Part shown: positions 5,552 to 7,853 of the stretch, piece by piece
Position numbering within the stretch: the first letter of the stretch is position 1
Layout of the letters: each line of letters starts with the position of its first letter
Source of the DNA: JADFNO01 sp965369945
GTDB lineage: Bacteria > Planctomycetota > Phycisphaerae > Phycisphaerales > SM1A02
Assembly: GCA_965369945.1 (NCBI GenBank)
Contig: CBDUST010000219.1
Coordinates: 1 to 7,853, forward strand
Direction: 5' to 3'
DNA: 7,853 nt
Notes under the pieces: model-generated
Seen by the model: the letters and a program-made list of their open reading frames with translations, nothing else
Database searches by the model: none
Told to the model about the DNA's origin: nothing
Made by a program: the position numbers and the translations under genes

Positions 5552-6972
5552 CAGTAGCCGAACACGTAGAGGTCAGAGAGGTAACGGGTCGAGTGAACGC
5601 CCCGAGGATCCGCATGGAACTTGCGGTTGCGCTGCCGAAGCTCAATGTTCATCGACTTCTTGAGCTGGCGAAGGAGTCGGCCGTATTCCTGCTCAATCGA
5701 CATCAACAGAGCCTTGTCCGACCCAAAGCGCGACATCCGCATCACCGCGCCCGTAACCACGGTTTCCTGGTACTTGCGCGGAACGATGATGTGGTCGCCG
5801 TCGTCGACCGCCTTCTCGATCCGCGTTTGATAGACGACACGCATGTTGCCAGATTCGTTGTTGATGATCTGAACGTGCATCGAGCCATGCTCGTTATCCG
5901 CCGACCAGGACCACGGAACCGGATGTCCGGGACTCGTTTCACGCTCCATGGAGATGATTCGGTCGACGTTCTCCGGCATGTTCAGGTAGCCATTGGTGCC
6001 TGGCGTGACATTGAAGATGCCCTCGAACCTCGTGAACGTGCAGGTATCCCCGAGGTGTCCGAGGATGTCCCTGACAGCCCAATTGATGAACAGGTCAACG
6101 GCCGCTGTCTCTTGGTCGGTCGAGCTTGTGTTGCGCTCGTAGACCAGATAGCAGTCGTCGCGCACCTCCTTGAGGGTGGGCGTATCGCGCCGGCCAGTAA
6201 CCAGCGGCTCGGTGTCGAGAACGAGCTCCTCGTGGTCAAAATAAGTGACCGCAAACGACCTGGCGTTGGTGTGCTTGCCGAAGAAGATGAAGGCGTGCCC
6301 GACATCGGTGAACGCCGAGTCTGAGGTGATGAAGTCTCGGTTGATGACCGCCTCGAGCGTCGGCTTGCTCAAGTCGCGCTCGTTGATGTAGACCCGCACG
6401 CGCACGCCACCGTCTACCGGCTCGGAGATGATCTCGATCTCCTGGAACGCCTTGTCGATCGTAGTGCTGGCCGGCTGGACCCTGTTGAGCAGCGTCGGGG
6501 TCGCCGCAGTCGTTGAAGCGAGCGAGACAGCACTGGTCGCCTGAGCCGGAACAAGGTCCCAATTAGTCTGATCCTCAGTCGCGAGCGCCGAGAGGAACGG
6601 GAAGAAGTTCTCGGCATGCAGGCTCGCCGTGTCAGCCCCCACATCGAGCCGCAAAAAGACGCCGGGCTCGTCAGTAGCACCCGTGAGGCGGCCCATGATC
6701 CCGATCAAGATGATCGAATTGGCAGTGTCCGAGACCGAGTCGATGAACAGGTGGCCCCCAACACGAAGCCGCTGCCCCATGACCAGCGCGACGCTGGTCT
6801 CCTGCATGAGCGCCGCTTCCTGCGCAGGCATCTTGTTCGTGAGGTACTGATTCTGCACCTCGAAGTCGCCGGTCGACGGAGCGTGCAGAACCCAGCCGTT
6901 GACCCCGCTGATGACAGAAGAGTCCTGATCGAACTTCTCGAGGAATCGGAGGGCAGCAGTCGCGATTACCAT
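5551..6972 (-). CDS. Tail adaptor-like protein with N-terminal beta-sandwich extension
   Basis: The 473-residue product has two parts. The C-terminal part (about 265-450) follows the plan of the SU10/T7-gp11-type adaptors that join portal to nozzle. It has a helix starting TLKEVRDDCYLVYER (266-280), then a helix AAVDLFINWAVRDILGHLGD (290-309). Next come a beta segment ending in GTNGYLNMPENVDRIISM (325-342) and a beta pair (MHVQIINNESGNMRVVYQT, 365-383). IIVPRKYQETVVTGAVMRM (395-413) and a last helix, EYGRLLRQLKKSM (429-441), complete it. The N-terminal 1-255 is beta-rich and resembles LamG/concanavalin-like domains (for example VRVRVYINERDLSKPTLEAVI at 190-210). Adaptors are usually about 200 residues, so this looks like a fusion. 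The start lies 3 bases after the zinc-ribbon stop, with GGGTGA upstream. The next gene is the nozzle-like gene, as expected for this role. Confidence 0.7.
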   Translation of the reverse strand: MVIATAALRFLEKFDQDSSVISGVNGWVLHAPSTGDFEVQNQYLTNKMPAQEAALMQETSVALVMGQRLRVGGHLFIDSVSDTANSIILIGIMGRLTGATDEPGVFLRLDVGADTASLHAENFFPFLSALATEDQTNWDLVPAQATSAVSLASTTAATPTLLNRVQPASTTIDKAFQEIEIISEPVDGGVRVRVYINERDLSKPTLEAVINRDFITSDSAFTDVGHAFIFFGKHTNARSFAVTYFDHEELVLDTEPLVTGRRDTPTLKEVRDDCYLVYERNTSSTDQETAAVDLFINWAVRDILGHLGDTCTFTRFEGIFNVTPGTNGYLNMPENVDRIISMERETSPGHPVPWSWSADNEHGSMHVQIINNESGNMRVVYQTRIEKAVDDGDHIIVPRKYQETVVTGAVMRMSRFGSDKALLMSIEQEYGRLLRQLKKSMNIELRQRNRKFHADPRGVHSTRYLSDLYVFGY

Positions 6973-6975
6973 GGG

Positions 6976-7395
6976 TCACCCATCGAAGCTCAGGCCATCT
7001 CGTTTGAGGGCTTTCTTGCCCTCGTCGACCCAATAGTTCTTGCCGTATTGCCGAGTCCGCGCCATGTAGAGCTCACGCGGGATCTGCGCGGCCATTCGGA
7101 CGCTACCGTCGCCATGGCGCTCTCCGCGCCGACCACGCGCCAGCTTACGGGTTTCGTTCATGACGTTGGCGTAGACGCGCTCCTGCTGTTGGTTGGTCCG
7201 CCGCCCCTTGGAAATGTTATTCCCGCCGATCTTCATCGGTAGAGGGTCGCCGAGTACCAAGACGCTCGGCGGCGTGAAGATACGGGTAAGGTCAATCCCG
7301 CACTCGGGGCAGAGCTCGATTGCAGTAGCGTGGTCCATCGACTTCTCGATGGACCATCGCAGTTTGCACGGCTCACATTCGTAGGGGTAGATCAT
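6976..7395 (-). CDS. FmdB-like zinc-ribbon protein
   Basis: The 139-residue product begins MIYPYECEPC, with CxxC at residues 7-10 and CPECG at 29-33 (cysteines 29 and 32). Between them is RWSIEKSMDHATAIELCP and after them LTRIFTPPSV (36-45). This matches the FmdB-type zinc ribbon, in which four cysteines bind one zinc. Known members are about 60-110 residues and their role is poorly defined; they are often called putative regulatory proteins. Here an extra C-terminal part (about 60-139) is rich in Arg, Lys, Gln and Asn, including KLARGRRGERHGDG (84-97), so nucleic-acid or protein contact is possible. Similar zinc ribbons are often found in phage structural operons, where they may aid assembly or be packaged. 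The start overlaps the stop of the upstream gene as TGATG (7397-7393), with AAGGA very close. A perfect 10-bp hairpin lies in its coding sequence. Confidence 0.75.
   Translation of the reverse strand: MIYPYECEPCKLRWSIEKSMDHATAIELCPECGIDLTRIFTPPSVLVLGDPLPMKIGGNNISKGRRTNQQQERVYANVMNETRKLARGRRGERHGDGSVRMAAQIPRELYMARTRQYGKNYWVDEGKKALKRDGLSFDG
7331..7356 (-). repeat. Perfect 10-bp inverted repeat with 6-base loop inside the zinc-ribbon gene
   Basis: TGGTCCATCG (7331-7340) and CGATGGACCA (7347-7356) are exact reverse complements separated by ACTTCT. The hairpin falls 40-65 bases into the zinc-ribbon coding sequence, over codons for residues 14-22 between the two cysteine pairs. It can form in RNA or in single-stranded DNA. 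No function is shown. It could slow ribosomes early in the gene or act as a processing site, or be chance. Confidence 0.6.
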
Positions 7396-7790
7396 CAGTC
7401 CTTGGTGTAGGCGTAAACCAAGCCGCCGCGATGCACTGACACGCCCGTCCCGTCCAAAATCCGCAAATCAAGCCCCTCTCCAACTATCGTTTGCGCCCAC
7501 CCCTTGTCAGAATAAGGCAGAGAGATAGGGCTGCTGTCGCGACTATTGAAAAATAGAAGGTCAGTCCCGGAAGTAGTCTCCTCCAAAACCAAGCCACGAT
7601 TAGACGAAATATTGATCGTCAGATAGAAGGCCAACACGCGGATTCGATGGCCAACCTTTGCCGCGAGCACAACCCCTTCATCGGTCACAGCAAATTCGAG
7701 AGACAACGAAAACGTGGTGTAACCGAGATCATACTGACCAGCAAAATCGGTCAGATACTCCAGTCCTCGCTGTTCAACAAGCCTGCCCAT
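7395..7790 (-). CDS. Small beta-rich phage protein, probable minor virion or decoration protein
   Basis: The 131-residue product has a layout I recognise from many small phage proteins near capsid and connector genes. It has an N-terminal helix-like start, then beta segments (VVLAAKVGHRIRVLAFYLTIN, about 40-60) and RGLVLEETTSGTDLLFF (65-81). A turn with ISLPYSDKGWAQTIVGEGLDLRI (89-111) follows, ending in a final strand VSVHRGGLVYAYT (117-129). The order strand, G-rich turn, 'P...GW..T..GEGL.L', then 'G.V.Y.Y' is typical of a small beta-sandwich used in head decoration or spike-like proteins. The start at 7790 is secure: AGGAGG (7801-7796) sits 5 bases upstream. It is the first gene of the series read in this window and is joined to the zinc-ribbon gene by TGATG. 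A structural role is inferred from family resemblance and location; the exact role is unknown. Confidence 0.65.
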   Translation of the reverse strand: MGRLVEQRGLEYLTDFAGQYDLGYTTFSLSLEFAVTDEGVVLAAKVGHRIRVLAFYLTINISSNRGLVLEETTSGTDLLFFNSRDSSPISLPYSDKGWAQTIVGEGLDLRILDGTGVSVHRGGLVYAYTKD

Positions 7791-7795
7791 GAAAG

Positions 7796-7801
7796 CCTCC
7801 T
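7796..7801 (-). promoter_or_regulatory. Consensus Shine-Dalgarno for the first gene of the series
   Basis: The minus strand reads AGGAGG, then CTTTC, then ATG at 7790-7788. This is the strongest ribosome binding site in the right half of the window and suits a highly expressed virion protein. It fixes the start of the 131-residue gene. Confidence 0.75.
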
Positions 7802-7809
7802 GAAAGAAG

Positions 7810-7834
7810 GCCGGGAGACCAATCGCCCCCCGGC
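7810..7834 (-). terminator. GC-rich hairpin in the leader, possible weak terminator or attenuator
   Basis: On the minus strand a stem of six perfect G-C pairs (GCCGGG at 7834-7829 with CCCGGC at 7815-7810) can be extended by about three more pairs, two of them G-U, around a 7-base loop. The extension pairs only in the minus-strand RNA, which suggests the structure matters in that transcript. CTTCTTTC follows, pyrimidine-rich but not a run of U, then the Shine-Dalgarno. It may be a partial terminator after an upstream gene such as a capsid gene, or a leader structure protecting the mRNA. Confidence 0.4.
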
Positions 7835-7853
7835 TGACTAGGGAAAGCCCCTA
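7835..7853 (-). other. Short leader at the right edge with a second small hairpin
   Basis: These bases lie upstream of the first gene. On the minus strand TAGGG (7853-7849) pairs with CCCTA (7843-7839) around a 5-base loop. Two TAG triplets occur (7853-7851 and 7840-7838), so an upstream gene may end here or just outside, but too little sequence is present to assign a frame. I see no promoter. Confidence 0.3.

Noticed and set aside
4328..5557. Long open frame of 409 codons on the plus strand opposite the nozzle gene
   Set aside because: It lies entirely antisense to a better-supported gene, has no Shine-Dalgarno, is rich in Arg, Asp and Pro as expected for a shadow frame, and matches no family.
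6781..6799. Perfect 8-bp inverted repeat with a 3-base loop inside the adaptor gene
   Set aside because: A stem of this length is expected about once or twice by chance in a window this size, and its position in the middle of a coding region suggests no role.
5593..7242. Plus-strand open frames opposite the adaptor and zinc-ribbon genes (243 and 208 codons)
   Set aside because: They have shadow-frame composition, no ribosome binding sites and no recognisable motifs, while the minus-strand genes are supported by domain patterns and coupled junctions.

Overview
This window looks like part of the structural and late region of a tailed-phage genome, either a virus contig or a prophage. It probably comes from a phage with a short podovirus-like tail. 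All ten genes I can support lie on the minus strand and are tightly packed, with no intergenic space above about 65 bases. I see no tRNA, rRNA, transposon, integrase, CRISPR array or host housekeeping gene. Two consecutive lipoprotein signal peptides with lipobox cysteines point to a Gram-negative host. GC content is moderately high by eye, and I cannot name a taxon.

The genes are read in transcription order, from right to left. A short leader (7791-7853) with two hairpins and a strong Shine-Dalgarno precedes a 131-residue beta-rich protein, likely a small virion protein. Next come an FmdB-like zinc-ribbon protein (7395-6976), a 473-residue protein whose C-terminal half looks like an SU10/T7-gp11-type tail adaptor and whose N-terminal half looks like an extra beta-sandwich domain (6972-5551), and a 1036-residue protein resembling a tail nozzle with beta-propeller-like repeats (5551-2441). 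A 99-residue beta-rich protein (2441-2142) and a 312-residue tail-fibre-like protein (2142-1204) follow. Adaptor followed by nozzle followed by fibre is the expected order for a short-tail connector and receptor-binding module.

Downstream are a 168-residue protein of unknown role (1220-714), a small single-membrane-span protein with a C-terminal helix (683-429), and two small lipoproteins (432-133 and 170 to beyond the left edge). The start and ribosome binding site of the second lipoprotein lie inside the coding sequence of the first. The position after the tail genes and the membrane and lipoprotein character make a lysis or envelope-interaction module a reasonable inference, but no holin, endolysin or spanin family is recognisable with certainty.

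The genes appear to be translated as a coupled series: four junctions share the same one-base TGATG stop/start overlap, one is an ATGA overlap, and two are longer overlaps. Most of the window is ordinary phage structural material. The parts most worth a second look are the nested lipoprotein pair, the two-start hairpin at the small membrane gene, the enlarged adaptor, and a perfect 10-bp hairpin inside the zinc-ribbon gene.
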